Shown here: in pieces, positions 33,216-45,247 of the stretch
Layout of the letters: each line of letters starts with the position of its first letter
Numbering within the stretch: position 1 is the stretch's first letter
Source of the DNA: Ilex aquifolium
Lineage: Eukaryota > Streptophyta > Magnoliopsida > Aquifoliales > Aquifoliaceae
DNA length: 64,000 bases
Assembly: GCA_951799425.1 (NCBI GenBank)
Contig: OX637396.1
Coordinates: 35,580,701-35,644,700, forward strand
Direction of reading: 5' to 3'
The notes under the pieces: model-generated
Database searches by the model: none
The model's input: the letters and a program-made list of their open reading frames with translations, nothing else
What the model was told of the DNA's origin: nothing
Position numbers and translations under genes: made by a program

Positions 33216-35159
33216 ATGACTTGTATGACACAATAAAAAAAAATTACACGATATGACTCAATTGACACTTTTAAATTAAAAGTTTTAATATTGTTTCCTC
33301 TATCATTATGTGTTTTCATTATATTTAATCCATGAAAAAATTCAACTTATTTTCTATTCTTAGCCATAAGTAGTAACACTATTGATACAAAACAAATTGA
33401 CCTAATTTATTGATCTAAACGATGTAATCCATTAACATGAATAATTTAGTTGTTGTTTTTGGAAGAAAATGGGCATTTTTTCTTTTTTCATTTTTTTACC
33501 TATTATTGTATTAATTATTTTATAGTTAAATAATTTTTTATTGAAGAAAAAATAAAATAAATTTTTGGGACAATGTCAAAATAACAATGTAGTTGAAGGT
33601 ACAATGTAATAAACATAATAGTTGGGAGGAAAATGTGAGAAAAAGGCCATAGTTAAGGGGATCAAAGTCTAATTTACCCTTCAAATAAAATTACAAAAGC
33701 GTCTCATTAGTATGTTTGTTCTGCCAATTTCTCATGCATATAGAGGTTAGGGAAAATCATTGATGATGCTCAAATATCCATTCCTGTATTTCCCGGAACC
33801 CCCCAGGGGTGGGTGGGATTGCTCTGTTCCATTTGATATTTCTTTGGGTCTGGACAAGAAAACGCAGTTGTCTGCATCAATTGAAATATTGGAAGAATTA
33901 CATTCAAATCTCCTAATTCTTGTCACTTAATCAGTTTGACATCTTGACATTTAAAATATTATACACATACCCCTTGATATTTGTACGTGCATAACATTTA
34001 GATCCCTACAGTAAATTCATTAGTAAATTACACCCAGACTCCCCAAAGTTTGTAGGTATATAATACTTAGACCCCTCAAATTTAAAATATTGCACTTACA
34101 TTACTTATTAGTTACAGAACTAACGAAAACTATTAAACAACCAAATTATCCCAATTAAAGATAGAAGATATTGTATCAATTATGGTTTGACCCCTTGTTT
34201 GATTTTTTTAATTTTATTCCAATAGATAGAATAATAGTATACTAATTATAATTTTTTTAATAAAAATTGAATTTTTATTTTTATTTTTATTTTAATAAAT
34301 AGCATGATAGAACTTGAATTTTAGTTATAAAATTTAAAATATTTAATATTCTAACACATGATACCCAAATCATAAAAGAGGTACTTTATTTTGAAACTGC
34401 AACGTCGACATCTCCTACTGGTAACTCCTTAAAATCCTCCAAAAATTAGTGTTTGCGATGCGGATATATGTTTTACCAAGATAAAATTTTGTGCACATGA
34501 CCCTTCTAACACCTGTAAGGAGCCTCGTATAATGATCATTATTATTTTTTTCCAAAAAGGAAAAAAAAAAAAGGAAACTGCTTTGCATTTGCTAGTGAGA
34601 GGGCAAAAGAGACCAAATCTTGTATTTGGAACGGATTGATCCTTGACTTTTTTGGTTAAGAGAGTGAGAGGTATCTAACCACCCTAAAACACTATATTTT
34701 AATATAGAGCAATGTCATACTGTTATTTTAGTTTGTAACCAAAAATTAAAGCAGAAACTCCCTAGAAACTTCTTGATCGAGCATACAACAAAAAATCACG
34801 TGATTGAATTTAAAAACAATTCAGTCTTACCATAAAAAATGAGAAATTTCAAAGGTAAGCAATGGACTACTATTACTTGACATAGAAAGAAAGGGATAAT
34901 GCAACGTATCGGGAAAAAAGGGGAATGGATTTTCCACGACTCTAATTATGACTTAATCAAATCAAATTATATTTCAAATAAGATTACTAACGACTCAATG
35001 CGTCAATTTAAGATTGATAAAAAAAACTTGGGCTTAATCCCAAATTTTTAGATTTTATTGAGTTATAACTTAAAATCATTGAATTGTAATCATATTTCAT
35101 CCAGTCGTAACTTGTTTCAAAACATTTGGGAAAAGAGTAAAATAGAAGAGAAGTAATGA

Positions 35160-35285
35160 CGAGGATCACCAATGGTCTAATAACTATGTAGTCCGCTGTT
35201 GAACTGTTAGGTCACGGGTTTAAACGTAACCACTGCCCTCCCTTATGAAAGTCTCAACTTTCAAATAGTGAAAAAAAAAAAAAAC
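35160..35285 (+). mobile_element. Possible degraded tRNA-derived SINE
   Basis: tggtctaataactatgtag could be an A box and ggtcacgggtttaaac a B box, followed by a short body and an A-run (35267-35284). The boxes are degenerate, and this could be chance. Confidence 0.35.
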
Positions 35286-35999
35286 AAGTGGGGACCATTC
35301 CTTCTTTGAAAATGAACATTTTCTTTTTTCCAAAATATTCTTTTGGTTTTTAATCATAAAAGTGGTGTAAGGGTTTGAGCATTTGCAATGCATTTTCGTG
35401 TGCAGACCAAATAAAGCTGGATGCTGCCCTTTTTGTATGTTTGTGGACAATGATGAGGAGATTGCATAGCATTTTCGTGTGTAGACCAAATGGCCAAACT
35501 AAGTGGAGAACAAGTCAAGTGAAATTAAGTAACGTGTAGTTCAATTTGATAAGGTTCCAATGTAAATGGTTTTAAAACTGTAAATTGATCTGTATTCGAT
35601 GTAATTTTTAAACTCATCTTTTAAGTAAGCCAAATTGAGTAATGTGTGGTTCAACTCAATTAGGTTTCTATTTATAAATAATTTTAATTTTATTTTCGAA
35701 TAATCGCAATTCAATAGATGAATAATCATCACCAAATAGTTCTAGACTATACACACCTCCCCATCTCTTCTCTCAAATAGTTTTTTGGATAAATTTAAAA
35801 TTCTAGGATTTCATTATGTTGTTTATTATATAGATTTGGGGAGATTCTTATTGAGAAACTAATTATACTATGATTGAATTTTGAATTTTTTTGCTATAAA
35901 ATTGTGCTCAAACGTAGCTCGAATTGTTTGACACTCAAGTGTTCGCAAGAATCTAAGTTTGACAATCGAGTTTGTCATTCAGGGAAGTGGTGCCACCTC

Positions 36000-36135
36000 C
36001 ACTGAAATGCCTTACTTGTTACGAGAATGACGATTCAATCTGTTAGGAAGCGCCTATAAATTGGAAGCCCCACCTACCCAAGGGGGGCATCACTCACATC
36101 TGAGCACTCTACATTCCTTGAGCAATAAAACATTT
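36000..36135 (+). other. LTR- or promoter-like remnant
   Basis: A TATA motif (cctataaatt, 36051-36060) is followed about 65 bp later by gagcaataaaaca, a polyadenylation-type signal. That spacing is typical of the U3-R region of an LTR. No partner LTR, primer site or coding remains were found. Confidence 0.25.
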
Positions 36136-36374
36136 AGGCCACCGTAGCCATTCATAGTGGAGTAAGTCATCATAACTGAATCACTTAATTTGTGTTGAGT
36201 CTCCTTCTTAATTACTGCATTAAATACTTGACATGTGGTGCATAAACATTAATTCACTATATATGACAATTTGATCAATATTAAGTTCCAATATTTAATG
36301 GGGTCTACAGTCATTTCAAAGCCCATTTATTGTGAATTAGGTCAATTAATTACCAATAATCTTTTGGTCAAATA

Positions 36375-36470
36375 GTACTTCTTGCCTTGTAAAGGAGCTG
36401 TTTTCTTGAGATCAAGGGTTCAAGCCCCTTTCCCCCCTCCTCCTCCCCCAAAAAAAGGGGAAAAAAAAAT
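36375..36470 (+). mobile_element. Possible tRNA-derived SINE head
   Basis: ttttggtcaaatagtacttc (A-box-like) and gatcaagggttcaagcccc (B-box, close to the GGTTCAANCC consensus) are about 40 bp apart, followed by a C-rich tract and A-runs. The downstream body is not recognisable. Confidence 0.45.
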
Positions 36471-37593
36471 TAGCACCTAACAGCATTGCTCTAAATGAAG
36501 ATGTGAGAATGATAGATATTGCTTAGATTAAATTATACTTGCATCCTTTAAGATATATATAATACTTATCTTATGATGAAGAGGTGTTCATTTTACGGGT
36601 GAATAATACTTTGCACATCAAAAAATTTAAAATTCTTATTTTGTACCCTTAAAAATTAAAATTTTCAGTAATATGAGAAATTTAATTTTTAAGAGTACAA
36701 GTGAGAATTTGTAAATCTTTACAAATTAAATGGAAAGTTATTTCACTCTCCCTCAAACTATGTGATTTTGTTTTATTTTGCTCCAAAAATAAGGAGACAT
36801 GAACGTTTCCCATGCAAAACAAAGCAGATGTTCTATTTTGAGACAATATCATATCAAATCAATTCAGTTAGTCGAGGGAATAGTATTAGGAATTTGGGCA
36901 ACATATATTTTTGTTTCACAAATTATGCACTTTGTGTCAATTTGGTCCACGATATTTTAATTGTGTTAATTTAATCCCTCAAATTTTTAGTTTGTATCAC
37001 TTTGGTATAATAAAAAACGACAGTTTAAATTGATTAATGGAGATGGTCACGTGCAACTCACGTGACTGAACTTGAGAGACCAAAGTAACCCAAATGTAAT
37101 CACGTGAGACGCACCTGATCATAAAAATTATTGTTTCCAATTGAACCAAAATCATAAAAATTAAAAACTCAATGGACTAAAGTGATATAATTATAATTAA
37201 AAGAAAGAGATTAATACAATATTTTATAGTAGGAATTTATGGAAGAGTTAAGGCATAAATTGGAAGAGGTATTCAGCAATCACAAAACCGCGTAGGTGTC
37301 CACTGCTTCAAGTCAAACACGGTGAAGGAACACAGAGGTGGTTGCTTTCTCGTTGTGTGTGTTTTTTATTTGTACGAGAGACGGAAATGATTTATTTCAT
37401 CCAAATTATTATTTTAAGATTAATAGATCAATTAAAAATTCTCGGATTAGAGTCTGTGTCATTTAAAAAATATCAAGGAGTGACTAGATAATTAAAATTT
37501 ACTCGATTTTCCCATACCTAATAGGAGCAAATACTGTGAGAGAGAGAGAGATTTATTCAAATGTTCAATGTATCCCAAATGCGAATAAACAAA

Positions 37594-37875
37594 TAAATTG
37601 CCCCTGAACTTTCAATTATCTTAATTTATCCCTTGAACCATATAATTTACTTCAACTACCCCTTTCATTAAGATTAATCGATAAATGAGATAAATTTCAT
37701 TAAGATTAATTATTAAATGAGACGGATTCTATTAAGATTAACGGTTAATTTGTCTAATGTAATGGTTAATCTTAACGAAAGAGGCAATTGAAATAAATTA
37801 CATAGTTCATGGGATAAATTAGGATAATATAAAGTTCATGGGGCAATTTTAAACAAAAGCTATGTAGATTTACCC
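37594..37875. mobile_element. Foldback MITE, copy 3
   Basis: Same family as 3823-4121, nearest to it in sequence. The left terminal repeat is lost (starts at aaattgcccctgaacttt), while the right end gatttaccca is present. Confidence 0.7.
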
Positions 37876-38401
37876 AAAAAAACAATATGTATGCACCAAG
37901 AGGGCGTCCTAGCAAGATACACCCTCGATATATGACTACAAAGATATATCTGTCCTAGAATACAACTATTAAATGATTTGATTAGTCCAAACTCTTCTTG
38001 ATTTTAGTTCGTTCAAACCATACGAATTTAAGTAATGAGTGACTTCGCACAACTCAAATAGGTTCATGTCTATAAGAAATTTTAAACTTATTGCCAAACA
38101 ACTCATATCAGTAACGAGAAACAAGTTTTAAGCTAAAAAATTTAATTTAATTCACGATTTGATTATATACTAAATTGCACACAAGGTTGATAATTTTTGA
38201 CATATTAAAGCTCAAATACAAAGTTGTTTCATTACTATAGTGATGTTTCTTAACCTTGAATTTCATTCCCATTCTACTTTAAAGAATACTAGTAATAACT
38301 CGTGCTTAAAGACACGGTGTAACAAAATCCGACTATCTAACTCAATTTTGGTCTAGTCAAAAGATTGAAATAATTACACAACAATCCTTACAATCTCTCC
38401 A

Positions 38402-38870
38402 TTTAGAGGCTGGTAAAGTGGTCTCCTCCCCCTTTGGGTGTTCTAAAGATCAACTTTGATGGGGCTGTTTTCGAGTCCGAGGGGTGTTCTGGTGTGGGTG
38501 TTGTCATCAGAGATTGGAATGGATCTTTTATACTAGGGTATTCTCGAAGAGTTCAAGGAATTTTGCAATTTGATCTTGTGGCAACGAAAGCGATTAAGAT
38601 GGCCATTGATTCAAGCTATACGAAAATTGCTCTTGAAGGAGACTCGAAGGTTGTGACTGATGCACTGAAGAGTAAGGCTTCGGATTTGTCCAAAGTAAGT
38701 TCAATGATCAAATTAACAGCTTAGTAAATGGATTCGAAGAGTACTCAACTTCATGGACTCGTAGAGAAAGAAATGCGGTGGCAAATTGCCTGGCAAAATA
38801 TGCTAATAGTTGCATTAATCCTTGCTTAAGGAGGGAACAATGCCCCTCATTTGTAACACATATCAGTATG
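38402..38870 (+). pseudogene. Relic LINE-type RNase H domain (RVT_3-like), nearly full domain
   Basis: Reads GVLKINFDGAVFESEG, GVVIRDWNGSFILGYSRR, FDLV-ATKAIKMAIDSS, LEGDSKVVTDALKSKASDL, then after a frameshift near 38708 NGFEEYSTSWTRRERNAVAN, CLAKYANSC and INPCLRREQ. Acidic residues of the active site (NFDG, EGDS) and the final R-RNAVA-CLAK motif are visible. A 9-base gap removes the VEAL glutamate region. Compared with the left copy it lacks the stop but has the frameshift, so both are dead through different lesions. Confidence 0.75.
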
Positions 38871-41800
38871 TGTACACTACCGTATATAAACAACATTTAA
38901 AATTAAAATTATATTTTGAGCCAAAAATCAATCAAAAATTAATATTCAACTTGTGACAGAAATGAGTGATGTGATAGAAATGAACGGAAAAAATATATAT
39001 GAATAAAATTCAAATAACTAACTCCCTTATTATATACAAATAAACGGTGAACCCCTCATTTCATGCTTTTAAGTTTAATTGTACCAATCCCATCAATTTG
39101 TGTTTCCTATTCTAAATTAAGACCTACAAATCAATTTGCGCCGCCTGTCCAAAGGACCAAGTAAAATGAATGTGGTTAAAAAATAAACAGTATGCATCTG
39201 AAAATATTCTTACTACATGAATAACTAACCACAACAACTGCACCATATGAATACTTGTGACATGTCAAATATAAAATTGTGTGGTACAACCATTTTCTCA
39301 AAAAATTAGAAACAGTCCATAAATTTTCCAATCCCAAGCAACTTCCACCACACATTAAAACGACATAAACTACTTCTAAATTAATGTCTACTCCAATAAA
39401 TCATCAAAAACTACATTACAATTACATAAAAATTACCACCCGTGAAAAGATTTTTACTCTTCACTTCAATAATAATCTCTGACAATCCAGAATTTGCGCA
39501 ATATTAACTGAATTAGTAATTTACTTAATGTTTATTATCCCCAAAAAACAAGGTCAATCCCAAATCTCAAAATGCATGAAAGAGATGAAATTCATGCAAA
39601 TTAATTTGGGGGCATGAATGAGTTGACATAAATTTCAATTTTGGAAAAGCTTATTGGGAGAAATGCATGAGGGTTATTAATTGGGTGCAATTGCCAAACA
39701 TAATTACTTCAAGCATTAACCTAACCAAAGTATCAAAATTATGCACAATTACTTAAAATTTGTCTATAGCATGTTGCTTTCTAAACAAACGTAGTAAGAA
39801 AGAAAAGAATATGTCCAAAACAATGTTAATTAGAAAAGTAATTGAATAGAATTCATATCTTCAAGATTGGGTTGAACATATTAAACATAAACCCTAAACC
39901 TAATTTTTTTATTTTTTTTGTAGGAAAATAAATAGCATATAAACAAGGCAAAAATTTATACATAATCAAAAACATAATTTTTTTTTTTTTTGGGGGGGGG
40001 GGGGGGGGGAGCATTTTCTAGCAACCATACAAAGCATGAAACACTAAAAACAAAACGAAACCACGATTCGGGTACAAAAACTCAAGACTGACCACAGGCA
40101 AACTCATAAAATTCCTCATCGTGTCGAATGACCTGACACTTACAATAGAGTTAACCTGAATGCAACCAGCGTATCTCGACCTGAAGACACTATGCAATTC
40201 AGAAAGAAAAAAAAAAACGAACATTGTTCTTGAATATGAACAATCAAACACTGAATGTACACACGCATTAAACTGAAAGCCTAAACTACATTCTTAACAC
40301 ACCCATGATCAACAAGGCAATATAAAGATTCTCGTGAAGACAAATTTCAATGAAGATATGGAGTAAACCCAACTTTAATGATCAAAGTCCCATAAATCTT
40401 TCTAATAAAACAAAATTTATATTGTTGAAACTACATACCTTGTTAGAACTAATGGCAGCGCCTAGCAAGAGAAGCTCAATTTAAGGACTAACATTCACAT
40501 ATCCAACTTAATGCCATGACTTTGATGAAATAAATTGGGTCATAATGCTTTCTTTTTAGTTGTTAGAAGGAAAGCAATTACAAGGAATGTTCATGCGTGA
40601 ATGCACTATGTTATGCTAAACAAAAATTGTGAATATTTAATCAAAACAACTTTTCTTTGTTCTTTTAAAAATATTTGGACATCCACTAAAAATAGGAACC
40701 CAATGAACTATCAATCTGTATAGACAATCAAAACTCTAATTACACAATCCACCCTCTAGAAAATATTAATTAAACAAATAAACCAAGACTTACCAACAAA
40801 AAACAAATAAACCAAGAAACTTGCATGGCATTCCTAACTTTATATTACACCAATTAAATTAAATTGTGTTGTTTATTCTAAACGAGGACCCACAAATCAA
40901 TCTGTGTTTGCCTATACAATGGACCAAATAAAATGGATGTGGTTAAAAACTAAACATACCACTTTTATGCATCTAAAACAACAGAAAATCATTCTTCTAC
41001 ATGAACAACTAAGCACAACAACTGCACCATATGAATATTTGATAAAGTGACAGACCAAACATAAGATTTTGTGATACAACCGTTTTCTAAAAAAATTAGA
41101 ATAAACCCATAAAAATTTTCAATTCCAAACAACTTCAATTACACATCAAAATGATATAAACTACTTCTAAACCAAGCTCTACCTCAATAAATCAACAAAA
41201 ACCAAGATTTGCCCAATTCAAAATGTTATACCCTTGAATTACATAGATTATCTCCTGAAAATATGATCCCACAAATATATCAACATGTCTACAAAACTTA
41301 TATATTTCATAATCATATCCAAACCACGCCATATCCATGCTTAAACACAACTATTTACCAACTACCACGACAACGTAATAGTATTTACCACCGTCTTGCC
41401 TAAACACAATTATTTACTACCAAAAAAATCATAATATTAACCATTGTCCTGCCTATTTACAAATTTTTACCAACTACTATAAAAAGCATAATAATTTTAA
41501 CCCATAGTCTTGCCTAAACACAATTACTTACCAACTATCACAATAATATTAACCATACGATTGCCCATCGTGAAGTTCACCCCAAAAAAACATAGATTGG
41601 CATTAGATGAAGTAAGTTCACAAAAAATCAAAAGGATAAGGCAACAATCCAAATTACATATCATTTCAATCCAAATCAAAGTATCATTGCACCCAAACTC
41701 AAACTCTTCAACTAATTCAAACCCAAATCCAAATTATAGTGGAATTTTTTATAAACAGAAGTGCTAAAAAACATCACTTATTAGAATTTTGTAACATTTC

Positions 41801-41973
41801 CATAGCTTTTTCATAACTCTACTTTCTTCTTAGGAGTCTCTGCCACATAGCAAGCTTTCACGTATTGTCAACAGAAAGAACTAAACAAAAATAGAGAAGA
41901 GTTTAGTAAAAATGGTGAATAATCTATTCCAAAAAAAAAATCAATAGAAATGAGTTTAGTACAGTCTTTTCAT

Positions 41974-42064
41974 AGTAGTGTTTTTGCCGCCTCTATCACC
42001 GATTCCAAAAAAATCAACTCAAAAAAACATAAAAGTAGTGTTTTTGCCGCCTCTATCACCGATT
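41974..42064. repeat. 30-bp duplication specific to the right copy
   Basis: gtagtgtttttgccgcctct plus atcaccgatt occurs twice about 60 bp apart; the left segment has it once (8335-8365). It arose after the segment duplication. Confidence 0.85.
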
Positions 42065-42479
42065 GAGGCACACGGGTTCAGATTAAACAAAACCTAGATA
42101 TTGGGGTATTTCTGTTGCGGCATTTCAACAAACACTTCATGTGCTTTATATAGGGGAGAGGAGGAAGCTGGTGGTTGCGGTAGTGGTCTGATGATAAGGT
42201 GGGTTTGGGGTCGCAAATGGTGGAAAAAAAAAAGAGGAGAAAGGGGGGGGGGGGGGGGGAGGGAGGGAGGGAAGGGGAGAGAGAGAGAGCGAGGTGTGTG
42301 TAAAATATGTGACAGTGCAGAATTTAACTTTGCAGGGTAGATTTCCCAAACTAAACATTAGAAATTTAAGGCATGAATTACAATATGCATTAAATGAAGT
42401 AAGTTGATCACAACAACAATGAAGAAAAAGTGAAGAAAAATAACAAATATGAAAGTCTTACATCCCACTGAAAGTAATC

Positions 42480-42650
42480 AAGGTACCTTTTCCGATTAGC
42501 CAAAAAAGGTGAGGAAAAATTGATTGTTTGTGCAATTCGGCTTCTAGCACCGATATTAGCTTTGCCCAATTAAGAAAATCATCATATGTGATTGAAAAGG
42601 AGAACCCCAATACACCACCTATAGTTAGCATCGACCAACCCAAACCCCTA
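42480..42650 (-). other. Exon-like conserved stretch, unidentified (right copy)
   Basis: Minus-strand frame with GWSMLTIGGVLGFSFSITYD, then DFLNWAKLISVLEAELHKQS and FWLIGKG. It is better preserved than the left copy (8815-8960). Not recognised, and it may be non-coding. Confidence 0.25.
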
Positions 42651-44803
42651 TAAATGGTGAATAACTAGGGGTCAAGAACATCCACACCTCCCCTCCCCCA
42701 ATTCTCAAGCCTCATATTTGGCTCATCATAAACATTCGGCAAAACTTGGTCAATTCAATGAAAAATAGGGAATTAGAATGCCAAGAGAACGCTATGGTCT
42801 AATATGTATACACACGGCCTAAACCTTGTCAAGTCCGATGGTGAAACAAACTCCCAAATCCAGTAATTTCAAATTCAAAATAAAGTTTCTATTTTGCTAA
42901 AATAAAAAAATTACAAAAAGCAAAGCTCATCATTTACTACAGGAAACCACATATACACAAATTAAAATTTTACCAAAATTCAAACCCAAAAAACCAATTA
43001 AGAAGTCAATCGAAATTTGAACAAAAAACTTATAAAATTCATATGCTTGGAATCTATCGAAATTAACATCAAAACCATTCTCTTATTATAAAGAGATAAA
43101 GAAATAGATTGAATAGCTATTTACGAAGACCAATCAAAGCCCACACCAAAATTCAAATCAAGACACATAAACCAAAACGCCAAAGGTTCAACCTTTAGCG
43201 TTATAAATCTTAAAGAACTAAGAAAATGTCAATCACACATACAATCTTGGAAATAGTGGACTCACTCAACAAAATTATTAAGTGTAGTAGCACAAAATTG
43301 AACAGATGATTGATAGCAAAAACAATCTAGAACGTCATATTAAAAACCCACTTAAAGATTTCTTTTTTTTTTTTTCTCGACAGCCAAACAGAGTGTTTAA
43401 AGAACCTAATACAAATATATTTAAATTCAATAAAAAAAGAAACTCTATAACATTAAGAGAACAAATACCCAGTATAAGAGAGAGGTCAAAATTTGTTGCA
43501 CATCAAAAACCAAAGGAACAATAACCAATCAATCATTCCTTAATCGGGAAAGTAATTTATTTGAGCTCAACTCTAATACTCAATGAATATGCAGTATATC
43601 ACATAAATCAAATGACATGGATTGATAGAAAACGAAGAGGCCGAGTAACAGTTGTTATAGAAAGCCACAATCGACCATAGCTTGTATGCTGAAATCAGAA
43701 TTTCTAAAAAAGAGTATAAACACAATATTAGGGTGAGATTGACAAATAAAATCATACCAAAAATCCCTAAATAAACCATAATTTGTACCCTAAAAATTGG
43801 TCGTGATGTGTGCATATACAACTGTGTGTGTATGTGAGATGTGTGTGAATCTGCGTGTTGGTGCTGGGATATGCACATGTGTGCTGTGCAGTGGCAGTGG
43901 GGGTGCGTGCGTGCGATGTGGTTTTCTGTTTTCTGGGTCTGTGTCTGTGTTTGTGTGTGTTTAGTGGGTGTGTTAGAAATTAGAATGTGTGCTGGGTGTG
44001 TGTTGTGTGTGGGTGTGTAGAGTTGCAGACAAAAATAAAAAAAAGAGAGAGACAGAAGAGGGGAAGAGAGAGAGGGAACCTAAAGACACTATGTCGCTGC
44101 TCTCCATGGTGGTGGGTCGCTAGTCGGTGTGATAGTGGTGGGTGGCTGTTTGGGCAAATAGAGAAGAGAAAGTACAGAGAGGAGAGAAAAAGATTAGATC
44201 ACAGAATGGGTAGAGAAATCAGGTAACAGACAGATGAGAGAGATGAGAGAGGGGAGAGAGGGAGTGAAAGTTGGGAAGCATGCTTAATAATAACGGTTTG
44301 GGGGGAATTCAAATTGGTAGATGTTTTATTAGATAGATAAGAATAATTCGTCAATATAAAAATTTGAGCACTAATAGGAGAGGCACTAAATGCTTCCATA
44401 GAAACGAAAATTAGAAGTCTACAATCAAACTCATGCCCATAGATAAAAACCAAATAAATGCTAGACCTAATTAAATTTTGACTTTTATCTCAAATCAAAA
44501 AGTGATCTTGATCAATGAGATGCTTGTTCTAATGACACTCATATGATGCAACTATCCTTTGATCTTTAAGAAAAGCATCAAGGAGTTAAGATGCCAAGAA
44601 TCTAACTGTATCATTTGATAAGAACCAATCTGGAAAGTCATTGAGGCATACCAACCACAATTACAGTGACATTAATAAACAAATTAATATACAGAGTGTT
44701 ATAACCATTTGACTGGACAAATTCTATGCAAAACAGGGGCTGTCAAAATAAAGAGAAATAAATATTTTCAATAAGCAACCGAAAAAAAACAATATGTCGG
44801 GGC

Positions 44804-45208
44804 TGTTGGTTACCCAGGGCCAGAAAAATATCACAAACAAGATATAAACAAAGAGGAATTCTTTATTTCTCACTGGAAACAAAAAATACAAGAATTATAC
44901 AAAAACTCTCACTTGAGATTTCTCCCGAATCTCTCTCTCTGTTTCTTCCTCACTGTCTTGAGCATATATTTTGGCCTTCATTAAGCTTCCTATTTATAGG
45001 AACTTTCTGGCCAAGAAAGTCAAGGAGAAGGGGACACAATCAAATGCTTTGGCAAGCTTTGTCAAAGCTTCAGCCGAAAGCTTCAATCATCCAACCACTC
45101 CTCCAACCACTCAAATGACAAGCTGTCCATAGGCTGGCTGCTAGGGTGGGCTGCTGGGCAAAAAGTCAAGGAAAGTAGGTAGCCTTCTGAATGGAGCTGG
45201 AACCTTCA
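44804..45208 (-). repeat. 3' LTR of the Tnt1-like element
   Basis: 405 bp. On the minus strand it starts TGAAGGTTCC and ends GTAACCAACA. It contains TATAAATA (complement of 44991-44998) and AATAAA (complement of 44862-44867), the expected promoter and polyadenylation signals. Confidence 0.95.
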
Positions 45209-45222
45209 AATCTCCCCCTCCA
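45209..45222 (-). promoter_or_regulatory. Polypurine tract
   Basis: Minus strand TGGAGGGGGAGATT immediately before the 3' LTR; primer for second-strand DNA synthesis in LTR elements. Confidence 0.9.
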
Positions 45223-45247
45223 GAACCATCAGAAGAGAATGTCGTAA

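Larger units (their letters stand above)
30131..37593. other. Repeat-rich spacer between NLR copy 2 and the right segment
   Basis: AT-rich, with GA-tracts at 30140-30165, 31082-31100, 32710-32740 and 37535-37555. A word built on ttgcattttcgtgtgcagac plus caaatggccaaact recurs at 31120, 32766, 35385 and 35461 (and 27535). 33560-33860 shares blocks with 53790-53925 (agttgaaggtacaatgtaat, gggtgggattgctctgttcc). No intact gene is supported; elements recognised inside are listed separately. Confidence 0.5.
38871..44803. other. Non-coding interior of the right duplicated segment, before the retrotransposon
   Basis: Counterpart of 4966-11130. It contains a T-run followed by a G-run (39979-40010), the degenerate tandem repeat (41330-41560), a poly-G/GGGA tract that could form a G-quadruplex (42245-42285), the exon-like stretch near 42480-42650 and the TG-rich tract at 43805-44025. 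No gene is supported. Confidence 0.5.

Noticed and set aside
35160..36470. Functional tRNA genes
   Set aside because: Only box-like motifs are present. I could not draw a cloverleaf with an acceptor stem, so SINE remnants are more likely.
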